In this document: in pieces, positions 10,775 to 23,200 of the stretch
Numbering within the stretch: position 1 is the stretch's first letter
Layout: the number at the start of each line of letters is the position of its first letter
Source of the DNA: Angiostrongylus vasorum
Taxonomy: Eukaryota > Nematoda > Chromadorea > Rhabditida > Metastrongylidae
Direction of reading: 5' to 3'
DNA: 64,000 nt
NCBI GenBank assembly: GCA_018806985.1
Contig: JADANN010000274.1
Location: forward strand, 1,761,501-1,825,500
The notes under the pieces: generated by a model
Databases searched by the model: none
Seen by the model: the letters and a program-made list of their open reading frames with translations, nothing else
What the model was told of the DNA's origin: nothing
Position numbers and translations under genes: made by a program

Positions 10775-13235
10775 CACGGATCTTCCTCATATGAGGGATC
10801 TCGAGCCGGTTAGTCGCGACGCTACGTGGCGCGTCTCCAGGTGGCGGATAGGGGGTTAATCGCGGACCAAAAGCGACCTTTGCTCTCCTGAGACGCAGGT
10901 GGATCCAGGGGATGGACTCACTGTTTCTGTTGCGCCGATTTGGCACAAACTTTTTGTATTTGCTAGGCGTATTCATGCATGCGTGTGTGGGTACGTTCTC
11001 GCTTATGCGGATTGTATTCTACGAGTCAATTCGGCCAAAAGCCTGCAATCAAGTGACAGGGCAGTATATGGGAGCTGGTTAGGAGTCGCCTCCAACAAAT
11101 AAGCTACATGTCCACTCTGGGAGAGCCTGGCAAGCTACCCATGAATATATCCAGCCCCCCACGTTCAGACCTACACGCCGGTATCAAAATGCTAAACACA
11201 GTAAAAAAAATGGGCCTCATTCCCCCTGACCCTGAAAGACCCCCAATTTCGCAGCGTTGGGTAGGACGAGTACGGAGAGGCTGCTAAAATCTCAGAGCCA
11301 ATGGAAGCTGCCTGGATTTCAAAGAACTATGGCACGATCTGTACCTACAATGCACATACACTTGCATCCGAGTCCTCGATAGAGGACTTGCCCATGCAAG
11401 CAAGAAGGATAAGGTACGACGTCATCAGCCTGGCCGAGACGAGAAGACGCCAGCCTTTCAACGCCGTCTATGACACTGGAGAAGAACTCTTCCTCGGAAC
11501 ATGCGACAGTAGAGGAGTCGGCGGCGTCGGCGTTCTCGTCAACACGAGTTTGTCCATGAAGATCGATTCATTCGAACAGCTTACAACCCGAATCCGACGT
11601 TTACGATTAAAAAGATGTGGATCAATACCGGCTTTGTCAATCTTCGTCGTTTATTCACCGACATCAAACTATGACGAAGAAGTCGAAGCATTCTATATGG
11701 ACGTGGAGAAGTTCTGCAGAGAAAGCCATACATTGTTCAAGATAATCACCGGAGATTTTAACGCTAAGATTTGACCAAGAAAAAACGTCTGAAGAACGTC
11801 ACATTGGGATCCACGGATTAGAATGGAACGAACAGAGTAAGCGGCTATCCGAGTTTATCATGGCGCGTGGGAGTCTCACAATGGAGATACCATAACGAAA
11901 CAGACCACATCATAGTAAATAGAAGGTTTTGCTTAACCGATGTCGCTGTTGTTCCAAAATTCTGCACGAAGTCAGACCACCGTCTCCTCCGTGTAAGATT
12001 CTATTTCTCGCGGAAGGGAGAAAAAAGCCGCTAAATTCAAAAACCGAAGTCGCAGAACCACCGTTAACTGGGAAGTATTCAATTCATTAGTCGGCTATTG
12101 GGAAGATGCCATTCTGGATAATATCCACACGGAATACGATCGGCCCATTCAACATCTTCACGTTAGTGCTATGAAAGCTGAGAGTTCGAAAGTCACCAAG
12201 AGACGTCTGTCTCCAGAAACACTCGAGCTGACAGGCCGTAAGCAGCGTAGAATCGCACTGAGCTGCAGACAACCGCGAACTAACGTCTGAACTTGCAAAA
12301 CAATGCAGACGATAAAAGAAGATCTTAAACACAGACGAGCAGCAGTAATGGTCGAAGCTGCAGAGGCTGGGAAAAAGCATTCGCAAAGCCCATCGAAGCT
12401 TCGCCAGTTACAAGACCAAGATGATTGCACTCTGACGCCCAGACGGAATAGTTACAGCGTCTAGAAAGGCAATGGAGTAAAATCATTCACGAATACTAGC
12501 TCAGATCTCTTCGATAGTCACGTCCACCTCCCGTCATATGAAATAAAGGAGGATGGATATGTTATACCACCGGTTCTCCATTCCGAAATCCACACCAAGC
12601 ACCAAGTCCGGACAGGATAAGATCAGAGCACCTGAAGAACCTTCCGCCAGTCCTCGTAAACACACTGGCTCGGCTCTTCACACGTTACCTGTTTGAATGC
12701 AAGGTCCGTACTTAGTGGAAGACCAGCAAGACCGTGTTATTGTTCAAGAAGGCTGACCGACACGATATCGGCAACTATCGCCCAATCTGCTTGCTGCCTG
12801 TCGTCTACAAACCTTTCACTTCAGTCATGCTTAACAGAATCGACAGAACACTGGACGAAGGACAGCCATGTGAGCAAGCAGGGTTTCGAAAAGGATTTAG
12901 TACGATGAACCACATCCACACGATAACAAGGCTCACTGAAGTATCCCGAGAGTACAAAAGACCGCTCTGTCTCACTTTCATCGATTTACAGAGGGCCTTT
13001 GATTCAACTGAGATAGAAGCAGTCATGCCTTTGATAGTCAAGGAGACCCTATTCAGTACATAAAGATTCTTCGTGAGCTGTACAAAAATTTCACAACCCC
13101 CCATTCTACAACGATATTAAACATTAACATTGACGTAAAAGGCGGAGTTAGGCAAGGCGATACCATCTCGCCAAAATTATTTACGGCCACCCTCCAGAAC
13201 ACAACATATCGAGAACATGCACAGCTGGCAATTAT
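10775..13235 (+). mobile_element. RTE-clade LINE, 3' truncated (copy B)
   Basis: This copy is younger-looking than copy A. An open stretch at 11301-11774 encodes 157 residues of the apurinic-type endonuclease: [11 protein letters not shown], then [17 protein letters not shown], then [10 protein letters not shown], then IITGDFNAKI at its end, followed by a stop. A second open stretch at 12734-13063 covers the reverse transcriptase: GNYRPICLLPVVYK, GFRKGFSTMNHIHT and the motif A box FIDLQRAFDS. VKGGVRQGDTISPKL (motif B region) follows near 13140-13185. The alignment stops near 13200, so the catalytic FADD box and C-terminus are absent. Confidence 0.85.
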
Positions 13236-13239
13236 TGAC

Positions 13240-13345
13240 GCGGATCATCGGCTCTGAAGAAGACGTCTAAATGTTAGGAAGAAGACGTCTAAATGTTAGC
13301 CAAATAAATATGCGGTAACAACCTCGTGTTCAACAATGGTACACT
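13240..13345 (+). ncRNA. Decayed hammerhead-like motif with duplicated core
   Basis: TCGGCT then CTGAAGA and AAGAC open the motif; AGCC closes it near 13307. The 21-base unit GAAGAAGACGTCTAAATGTTA is present twice in tandem. The GAAA box reads TAAA in both units, so activity is unlikely. The flanks (GGATCATCGGCTCTG before, ACAACCTCGTGTT after) match the related units at 23495 and 36193. It adjoins the truncated 3' side of RTE copy B. Confidence 0.4.
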
Positions 13346-14270
13346 CATGACTTATATAGAAGTTAAATGAAAGTGGGTCTACAACGATAGTACTTACTTC
13401 AGTTCAAACTTTCAAAAGATTCGAGAGCGAAACCAGATTTCTAAATCTTCTAACAGAAGCACTAAAAGCGCCCATTATAAGACGTTTACGAGGACACCGT
13501 CATGGTCTGTTTGCCAAAACTACGGCTGTCAGTGCGGTTCGCGCCACTAGGTTTCAGAAAATGAGAATTTCATCATGGCAAAGTGAGGAACTTGCATTAT
13601 ATTTGTAAAGATCCATAAATTCTAACAATCCCATGCCAAATGATAATGTTGACCATGAGCTGAGCTATTACCTGAAAGTTTAAAGGCAGAACTAATTTCG
13701 GTAACATATGACTCGGGTGGTAGTGAATGTGTTAGAAAGTAAATTAAAGCGAAGTTTATTTTCTAGTGTGTCAAGGTTTAACTACACCATAAGATTCTAC
13801 GTCATCTCTAAGAAGCGCTAGCAAATATATGGTACACGAGAATCTTTAAATTATTATGTATGAAGACGATGTGAACAAAAATGGAATGACTACCAATATC
13901 GACAATAAAAAAAATACAGTAGAACAATAGGTGGACAGAGAAACATGGGAAGAAATGGCCAGAGCAGATCAGAAAGTGACTACGTTTTCAAAAATATCCA
14001 ATCTGAACCTCTCGTCACAATGTCAAGACCCATTTTTACTCAACACTCAATATATCGAAAAATATTTACACAAGGAGAGAACCGTACCAAATTTACAAGA
14101 CATTTGTCATCACCTTTTTTTCAGGTGTTCAATTCGCAACAATGAAATTGAAATTTGAGCAGATTTCTTCCTGAGGACCAGGATACGCAAAACAGCATTG
14201 CATGAGCAGTGCAAATGACGAAGTCACAACAGTTCAGAGTGGTCTTTTAACTAACTTAAGTTCACCGTAG
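13346..14270. other. Non-coding stretch downstream of xpo-2
   Basis: A/T-rich sequence with no gene or repeat that I recognise. Part of it must be the 3' untranslated region of xpo-2, but no convincing polyadenylation signal lies close to the stop codon. Confidence 0.4.
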
Positions 14271-17200
14271 TTAGGCGTAAGCCATGAGGTGAGTTCGCAA
14301 TTCAGCTGAAATACACATCTCGACCGCTGAATTTGCTGCTGGACCTCGCTGTAGAATAGCCCGAGCGAGATAATTTTTATAGTCCTTGATTTCTGGAGCT
14401 AAAGGATCAGGACGTGGGGCGTAGCTAAGACGGCAATACGGATTGATAAATTCGCCTTCAGCGTTGTACATGGATGCCTTAATTTAAATGACACTGTTAT
14501 AGTACGGAATGTATAGTGTGTAAAATCTCATCATACACATCATGTTCTACTGAAAAACTGTGCACCGCATACCTGTTCTTCTTCTGGAGAAAGGATCTGG
14601 CGATCGCTTACTGATGGAGCTTCGACCAGATGGGTAGCTCCAGCAGCCAGGGCGCCGTACTGATCACTGAACTGTTTGAATTTCAAAGATACTAAAGATG
14701 AAGTACCATGAGGGAGTTTGATCACGTCCACGTAGACAGTGGAAACAACCAAACAAGGGAATACACAATTAAGGACGTCTCAGTAAACCAACCCGACATA
14801 ATTTGTAGCATCACCCAATATATTTGCTATGCCAATTGCAATAGTACGTTTATCAGCTATCGTTGTTAAATTTTGCAAATTCGTCAATTCTGGCGCCACC
14901 ACCTTCTCCAGAAGCATGCGGAACATCCCTGTCTGAATCGTTTCCACTGCCTGAAACGTTCGACATCTAAGTTAATGATTATTTCATAATACAACGAAAA
15001 CAAAGGACAGAGAATGATGAAGTTGTACATTCGCTTGAACGGTGGGAACGTTGCACAATGTTCGATTAAAAGGATAGACGATAAAGCTCCCGGAGTTGAT
15101 CAATCCCTGAGGGATGTGCCATGCATTCCACTTTATTAAGTATCGTTTGGAGGTGACTGAATGCACACCTGGCCTTTACGTGACTCGCGGTGGCCTACCG
15201 ATGTATCGAGCCAGTGTTGCTATCCTCCCAGAAAAGTTTGGTACCAAATTGTCGACTCTAAAGGGATAGAGCGCTGGATGGGATAGGGACGCGGGAATCG
15301 ATTCCATGTGTATTGCAGGGCGCATCCGACCACTGCCGCACACGCGCCTAAGCGGGAAATGTTCGGTTACCTCTAGAAAATCATCGATTAACAAATATGC
15401 TGTTTTCAATACTTTGAACTTCGTACCCTAATTGTTCTAAACAGAAAAAAAACCTTGAAAGAACATGGAAGTTCTATGAAGAGTGTCAAGAATGATCTAT
15501 GCGAAGACTTAATGTAGTGAAACGCCTTTGAAAGGTCTTAGTACAATACAGAACATTTAACACGTTTACACGTACTTTGGCAAGCTGCTCTGCTCCTCGA
15601 ACAACAGCAAATTGGCAAACAAACACAACAAAATGTTTCATAAACTTTGGTGTTTTGCTGAATTGCACTCGCTGGAACATACTGTTGAGCAGAATACTCA
15701 TTGGATCGTCAACACCTTGCGTCATCTGAAATCCCGTAAGTAAAACATCTCAAGTATAAAAGAATAAAGCTCTTGGCGTTCATGAATCGCTGAGGGATAT
15801 GTCATGGATCCCATATCGTTGAGGAATGTTAGAGGTCGCCGAACGCATATCTGGCCTGTACAATGACTTGCGGTCGCCTAGCAATGTAGAAAGTCAGTGC
15901 TGCTACCCTCCCAAATAAGTCTAGTAGCAATTTGGCGAACCCGGTTGGAACGAAGGTTTGGTGGTCCCAGCGCACAGGGACTGAACCAATAAACGCGTTT
16001 GTATTGCTGGGAACAAGCACGCATATCGTTCTCTGACACCATCCAACAATGGTTTCACAGACCTCCACCACAGGCAATATAGCATTAGCTAGTTGAAAAC
16101 CGTATTGATCTAAAGATTTCGATCCAACCAGCCTTAAAAACATCAATCAAACTAAATAGAGGGGCTATTTTTAACAAAAAAAAATATCACGAAATATCTG
16201 ATCACCTAGAGAAGTGTTGCATTATTAAAGCACCATGCTCACGTACTACTACTTCTGGACAACGCTTCAGAAATGTCTGGAAATTTATAGCTTACTTGTT
16301 ACATACCGAACAAACTGTTTCATGAAACGGTGTTTAACAACGCACCTCCACAACTGACAATGCTGCAGGTATATTCGCTGAGCGCGCCCAGAGATCCTTG
16401 GAGAGTAGGTACGGAAGAAAGGACAAGTACTTTTCATCAACATTTGGATTCCGCGTAAGAGACGACGAAAGAAGCACACCTGTGATCTGCAAGGCGTAAG
16501 GTACTAGATCCGTTATGTCCTGACCGAGAATCGTTTCCAGCAAAGGCATAAGTTCAGCGTCCAGGCTGCCATCAGGGAGGCTCTCCGTCTGATATAACAA
16601 CTTATCAAAGCATCTCAAACACAAAGAAATGTGCCCTGATTCGATTCATACATTTTTTGCCACACTTTAGCTTGACATCTGCATGGATACAGTTTATTGC
16701 TATACCATGGTGTCGTGCTCTTAGGTGCCGAAAAGTGCCAAAAACTAATGATGTGTATGAGGGAGTCACTAACACGTCTCACTAAGAGGTCATCAATCAG
16801 TTCGTCGCAATCCCACACACCGTTTTAATCGGTGCAGACTAAATACGGAGTAAAAGCGATTTTGTATTTCCCTGATATAAAGGCAAATTTACGTCATAAA
16901 AGCTCTGTCTCTAAACCTCGTTCGTTCGTCCACGTGCTACAGGCAGATAGTTTTCCACACGTCGATTGTGTAAAAAAAAAGCTTAAAACAAAGTGAATAA
17001 TTCGTGAACTATAAGTCTACCTTGGATACCCTGACCAACTAGTCGCGAATTACGGCAGCGTAGAAATGGCAGAGTACCTTTAAAGTGTACTGTAGTAAAT
17101 CTACAGTTCTGCCTAACCGAGGTCGATGTTGTTTCAGGTCTATACAACACCGAACTAACTCCGCTAATCAGAATTTTCTACAGAAAGGAGATAAAAACAA

Positions 17201-20200
17201 AAAGGTAAGGACCCAAATTCCAAAACTATCACAAATTAGGGTTTTTTCACTTCATTATTCTGCTTTGGGAAAATGTCGTTATTGGCAACATATGTGGAAA
17301 ATACTCTCGACTCATCTAACACATTCATAATAGCGTTAAAAAATAGTGCTTTGGAAATACATGAGGATGCACTTGGTCAACAACTTACACCTGTGCGTAG
17401 AAAGCTCAGCTAGGAAGTGATAGAAGAAAATCCCAAGAAGAAAAGAGCAACAGAACTGAATAAAGCCACAAAGGTTCAGAATAGTACCCCCTAGTAACTT
17501 GCCAAAGATGATTGCCCTCTGGCACCTAATACGAGCAGTCATTGCATCCGAAATGGCAAAGAAAATCATCCATGAATCAGAATTCTCAACGAACGTTACA
17601 TCCATCTGCTTACATAACATATCAATGAGGACGAATGTCTTATCACAAGAGTTCTCTTTCCCTTATATCAACATGCTATTTCATTAATGAAGAAAGAAGT
17701 AGCAGCGCTGGTTCTGGACAGAATTAGAACTGAAGATTTCAACAACATAGCCACCCCCTGTCAACATCCTGATCCGACTTTTCATGAACTACCCATCGCA
17801 ATGGGTCGCAGTCACTGGAAAACCATCGAAACGTTGTTGTACGATATCCAACACCTACAGGGTATCCGTAACTACCCACGAATCTATCTACTATTTGCCG
17901 TCTAAATGCTCTCTAGTTTTTTACACTACCCAACATCACATGTCGTGCAGATCCCAAGGTTCATTTCATTTCTTCGATCCATATTCTACCAAGGTCTTCA
18001 AATTTAAGTGTGGCTTCGGCAGCTGCTTGAGGATTTTTGTCTTCTTAATGCACGTCATTGGTTGTTGGTCGAGTGGATTCTCTCTGGAATCCTAGGATAG
18101 CTGTTCCAGGGCTTTCGCAAGTCCTCACCACAGTCAGACGCCATCATTCATGAATTGGAGGAAGCAAACTCATTCCATAGAAGTTCGGTACCAATCCGCC
18201 GACCCTGGAAGGCTTGGTTGGTTCAACGAATGGTTGGACTACGGCCTTGTGTATATAGAAGCCCATCACTATAACTGCACTACCCACATCCCCCCCCATA
18301 AATTACGGATCGTATTTCCTGTAAAACATTTACACGAAGACTTCTTCTCTAAAACCTATAACACGAAGCAGGGTTTCGAGAAAAGCTCAGGATGATGGAC
18401 TGAATGAACAGACAACTTTGGAGATATACAATAGCATCGATGGCATGGTGAGCAAGACAAAGAATACCAAATTGCTCGTCTTCGTTTCTGACTGTTACTC
18501 CCTCTGTCTTAACATAAGTGTCAGAAATCTTAACATTATGTAAGCAGGATAAAAACGCCACTCAGAATTATCTGAAGCGCCATTCAAAGGGTGATGCTAG
18601 GAGTTCCCGTATCGTATAAGAAAGGATATTCGAAGTTAGTATCAACATCGGTCAAGATAAGACAGATTACTACGTAGGTCCCGATGTCAAAAACAGAGAG
18701 AGCAGGACACTTTATGCGTCTTACTGGCAGATTATGGAAAACAGCAATTACCGTCCGGATCTGATATGTCAACTGCGCTGCAGGAGTACAGCTGGTCACA
18801 TGATCAGATCTCTTCGCGAGGATTCTACAAAAGGAAACTCCTCGTATCCTCCGGATGAAAACAACCCAATGCGTAATTAGAGATAATTTCCACAGAAAGG
18901 AGACGAAAACAGCACAGAATGAACTAGCACTTTTTTAGCGCTCATTCGTAACAACAACGAAGAAGACACGTAGTCACATAGTTGCAAACCTTTTCCTAGC
19001 CATAGAGAACTTGGAACATCCTAGTAAGGATATATTGGGAATGATTAGAAAGATGCAACCTCGGAAACTTGAACATAATAGTGACGTCTCTGATGCCAAT
19101 GGTGATCAGAACGGTGAAAAAATAATCAAATCTTAGGTTGTAACAAACTTCATTGCGATCTGAGCACACAACTAACAATTCCACCGTCCACAAGACGTCG
19201 TACACATTGCACCTTTCCAGTTATCACCTTTATTCAAGTCACCGGACGACATGGCAATTCCTACGCTAATAGAGGAAATCAAAATTAAGAAAGACGAAAT
19301 CTATCAAATAACACTACATTTCATATATGTGAATAGATCCCGTCATAAAATGGCAACCTCGTAAGCTCTACTCTACACTAACTAAAAATTACTCATAACG
19401 TAGATCTCATGAAAGACAACAGCATATCGTGTCATCTTACCACATTCCGTCTAGAACCTCCAGGATCGGTATCACATACCAGCCACCATACAGACGATAG
19501 GAATGAGTTAATTGCGTTCAATAATCAATCCGAAGAATTGGTTTAGTACGACAAACCGTTCCATAAACTTTCTCGCAGAACTTGAATGCTAAACTAGGAC
19601 TGACCGGTGGAAGTGAACACAGGACCAGGAGATTTGAAACATAGAATCAAACAAATAATGAAAACAGCCTTGTTGAATCACTCGAATAGAAACCAATTGA
19701 CCCTTCAATAGAAACTCACTTTTCGAGTAGAAAGAAAAACCCGTAGACTTGGTGATCGTCGAGTAGCACGACCCATGCAAACATAGGGCACAACTTTGCA
19801 ACTAGAAGATGATGACTCCTTATAGCGACTAACAACAGATTTAACAGTTAAAGATACTTCTACAGAAGATCTTTTACACAAACCTTTCCCTTTTCGTTAT
19901 CGTCATACAATCATTTTCTTCGGGAGAAAACTACCGACTTTCACCAAGACAGATGACCAGAAAGACAACTCCAAAGTAAGAGGAAATAAATACCGATTTC
20001 ATTGGAGATCACGAAATTGTCGCAATCCACACGATGCCAATCTTCTAAAGAAGGAAGCACTACAGAACAGTGGGTACAGCAATCTTGCGCAATATGAACA
20101 TTGTCCTGTTAGCATTTTAGGGACGCTGATCAATAGTTTCCAAATCGTACTCATAGAAAGAGTTCGACAAAGTGGCATAATCTCGTAAAATATACTGACA

Positions 20201-23200
20201 CAAAATCTCCGTCCAATCCTCGTTTTGTTAATGACACAATCATCATTTTCAAAAGTACAAGTGAGGCCAAGAAGATGTGAACGGTTAGCCATACAGGCGG
20301 TTCTCTAATCACCATCTACGGTGTTCAGATAACATGCTGAACGAAATGAAAAACAAACTGTACAAAAGATGGACTGCATCACTCGCTGCCTTTGAACGTT
20401 CAAAAAACCATTGCCAATTGGTAGCTACAAAACTTCACGCTCACTTGTACGAGTCAATGTTTCTTCCAGCAGCTTGCGATAGGTTACTTAGATGCTTGGA
20501 CGGCCCGTCCTCACTGGTTATGCGTACCTCAGCATAATCTCTGTTTTTCAGTTTTTCTTACTCTTACTTCCTGTTGGAAAAATCGGACTCCTCAGCATGC
20601 AAGACCCTACCGGTGGGATGAATTCCCCGTTGTACACCGCAGCCCTACAATGGGACTGAAACGAAAATATAAAAAACGTGGCCTAACACCTCAATCACAT
20701 TGATGGTCTTATCAATGCAAAGAGTTTGGACAATAGCTTCTGGAAAATATCACCTGAATGGACGATGATAATAAGGGATAGAGACTTATGATGCCCTTGG
20801 AGCTCATAGAATTTGCAAAGATGCACTATCCAGGTATTCAACTACGCAGACAGACAAGATTGCCATTACTAACACCGATAATAGTATAGTCATCAATAAT
20901 TTACTGTGAATGAAAAACGAAATCAGTGAAGCAATTTTTCCATTGGTTTTCGCTACTATTCATGATAGAATAACCCTTTTACGTTAATACTTAAGTAGTT
21001 CGTCTTCGATGAGAAATCACGTAAACTCCTGGATAATCCTTGTTTTAATGGTAACCAGCTAGTCAGACAAGATTCTTTCAGCATTTCGAGAGAGTAGGTT
21101 TCCCAAGGCATTACATCAGGAATTCGCCAGTCCTTTCGCAATGGGAACTTGCCTGCTTGCTTACTCCAAGGACAGCGGTTATTCTTAACGCTACATTACT
21201 CTTAACGTGACTTCTAAATGGAAATGACAAACTTTTTTCAGCTTCACAGGAAACCCTGCTTGGGAACGAACTCCTAGGTGCCCATGGCAATTCTACATTT
21301 AGGAACATCACTCGATTACGATGAAGTGAAGCATTATTAATAGGCAACACCTTTTGACAATAAAAAACAATTCAAGGACTACCAGATCCATGTCTTTTAT
21401 TGATAAACTAACGAGCCCTCTCAACGGTATACCGCCCCATTGTGGCTGGGAAGTGTTCCTGGGTATCGTGCTGCGATGTACAGCGAGGAGGATTTATCCC
21501 TTCTGCAGGATCTCCCAAGCTATGAAGAAGTCCGGCGTTTCCATCAAGAAGCCCAGCTAAGAGCAAACCGATACCAAGATCTACCACTGTCCTAGTACCA
21601 AACTACTCGCATGGTGGCAAATCTCACTCTGATTCACAAAAGCGGCAACTGCCTGTACTGGTGATCACCTGGAGCAAACCTTCGCCTGGCTGTCCTCGGA
21701 ACTCCAGGGAACCACAATGGCTAACCTAGCAAATCTCCGAAGAATGGATATTATGCTGGAGCCAGCACAACCAGTGAAGACGTGTCATCCAAGGAAGTAT
21801 GAAGTATTACACATCAACTTACAATCAGGTCAATCAAAAAGTAAAACCACACCTTTTTAATGAGAACGCACATCGTCTCGAAAAGAAAGTGAGTATGTAC
21901 AGCGTCAGCGGGATTCTTTATCGTCGCTTCCACCAATGACGACAATTTTGACGCTATCTGACTACCACATCGTGCTGTTTCCTCCCTAAGAAATCAACAA
22001 CAATATCCCGAAAAAATCAAATAGAAACAGCTATCGGTTTGGCTAGGCATAACCTACATCAAGTATAGCCACACATCGCAAAATAGCTTTAATGAGGTAC
22101 GGAGAGTCTTGCGCTTTAGGATCCTTGTCGAAACATTTGACGAGATTATTCAGAAGTGATCCCACTGGCACAACTCTTGCTGTCAGCAATGGTACCTAAA
22201 ATGAAAATGCAGTTTTCGCATTTACACCATAAACTCCAATGGTAATATATAGGCAGTTAATCAAAAGATCACACTACGTCCACCATAGACAACGACTGCG
22301 AGGGAAGGAAAAAGAGTGCCAAATGTGCTGCGGTCCGCACACTCGTGAAGACGGACCGTCCAAGTATCCAAGTAAGTAATCAAACGATGAGAAAAGGTTC
22401 GATAAAACGTCCAGAACGAAGAGTAAGCCAGCTGTGCTTGGTCACATTTACTTACACTTTTAAATTCAATGAGCTCCATACTATGAATCTGTCAACCAAA
22501 AGTCTTTGAGATGAAGCTTTGTGAAGTGTATAATTCGAAACGATAAAAGACTGAGAGGCCATAAAAAATACGGGATTGTAACCTACCCGGTATAAAAGGT
22601 CTTCAAGTATGAGCACTCAATCATTCAAACACCACTAAAGCTTACCGTGCTACTAGGTTGTTTGACCAAGAGAAGTTTGTCGAGAGCATATGCAGCATAC
22701 TTCTGCAGGATTGGAAGCCGAGATGTCAGAATACGATCTGCTGCTTGCACCACTTCGACCAACACGTCGGCGGGAAGTTGGTTTCGGAAGGTTACAACAA
22801 ACCTACATAGCGAAATTTTAAAGAAAACCAAAAATGGCAAGTCAAGAACTATGGAAATGAAGAAAACGTACACCATCCCATCAACAACATTAACTGTAAA
22901 TATTTTGGTTTCAGCACGGTACTACAGCACAGAAACACTTCTAGTTAACAGTGTTAAGAAATACTTGGACTTCCATGTTTTCAAAGGACCACTAAATTTC
23001 GCACTGCTTTCTAGTTAGCGACTAGGCCAGTGTTGTTTTTGGTTTACAACACACAAGAATTATCTTTTACTAAACCACATCCAACGTACTTAAATGCATC
23101 AGCTTTAAGTATCGGTGCCTCATCGACGGTTCCACTTAAGTGAACTCGTACTTGACTGGCATAGTAATCTCGAACGTTAATCTGAAACATCGCTATTGAT

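Noticed and set aside
19589..19801. Possible xpo-2 exon containing HYLFDSMF
   Set aside because: The true match to that part of the protein was found at 21853-21981 with proper splice sites and phase; this stretch lies antisense to a LINE relic.
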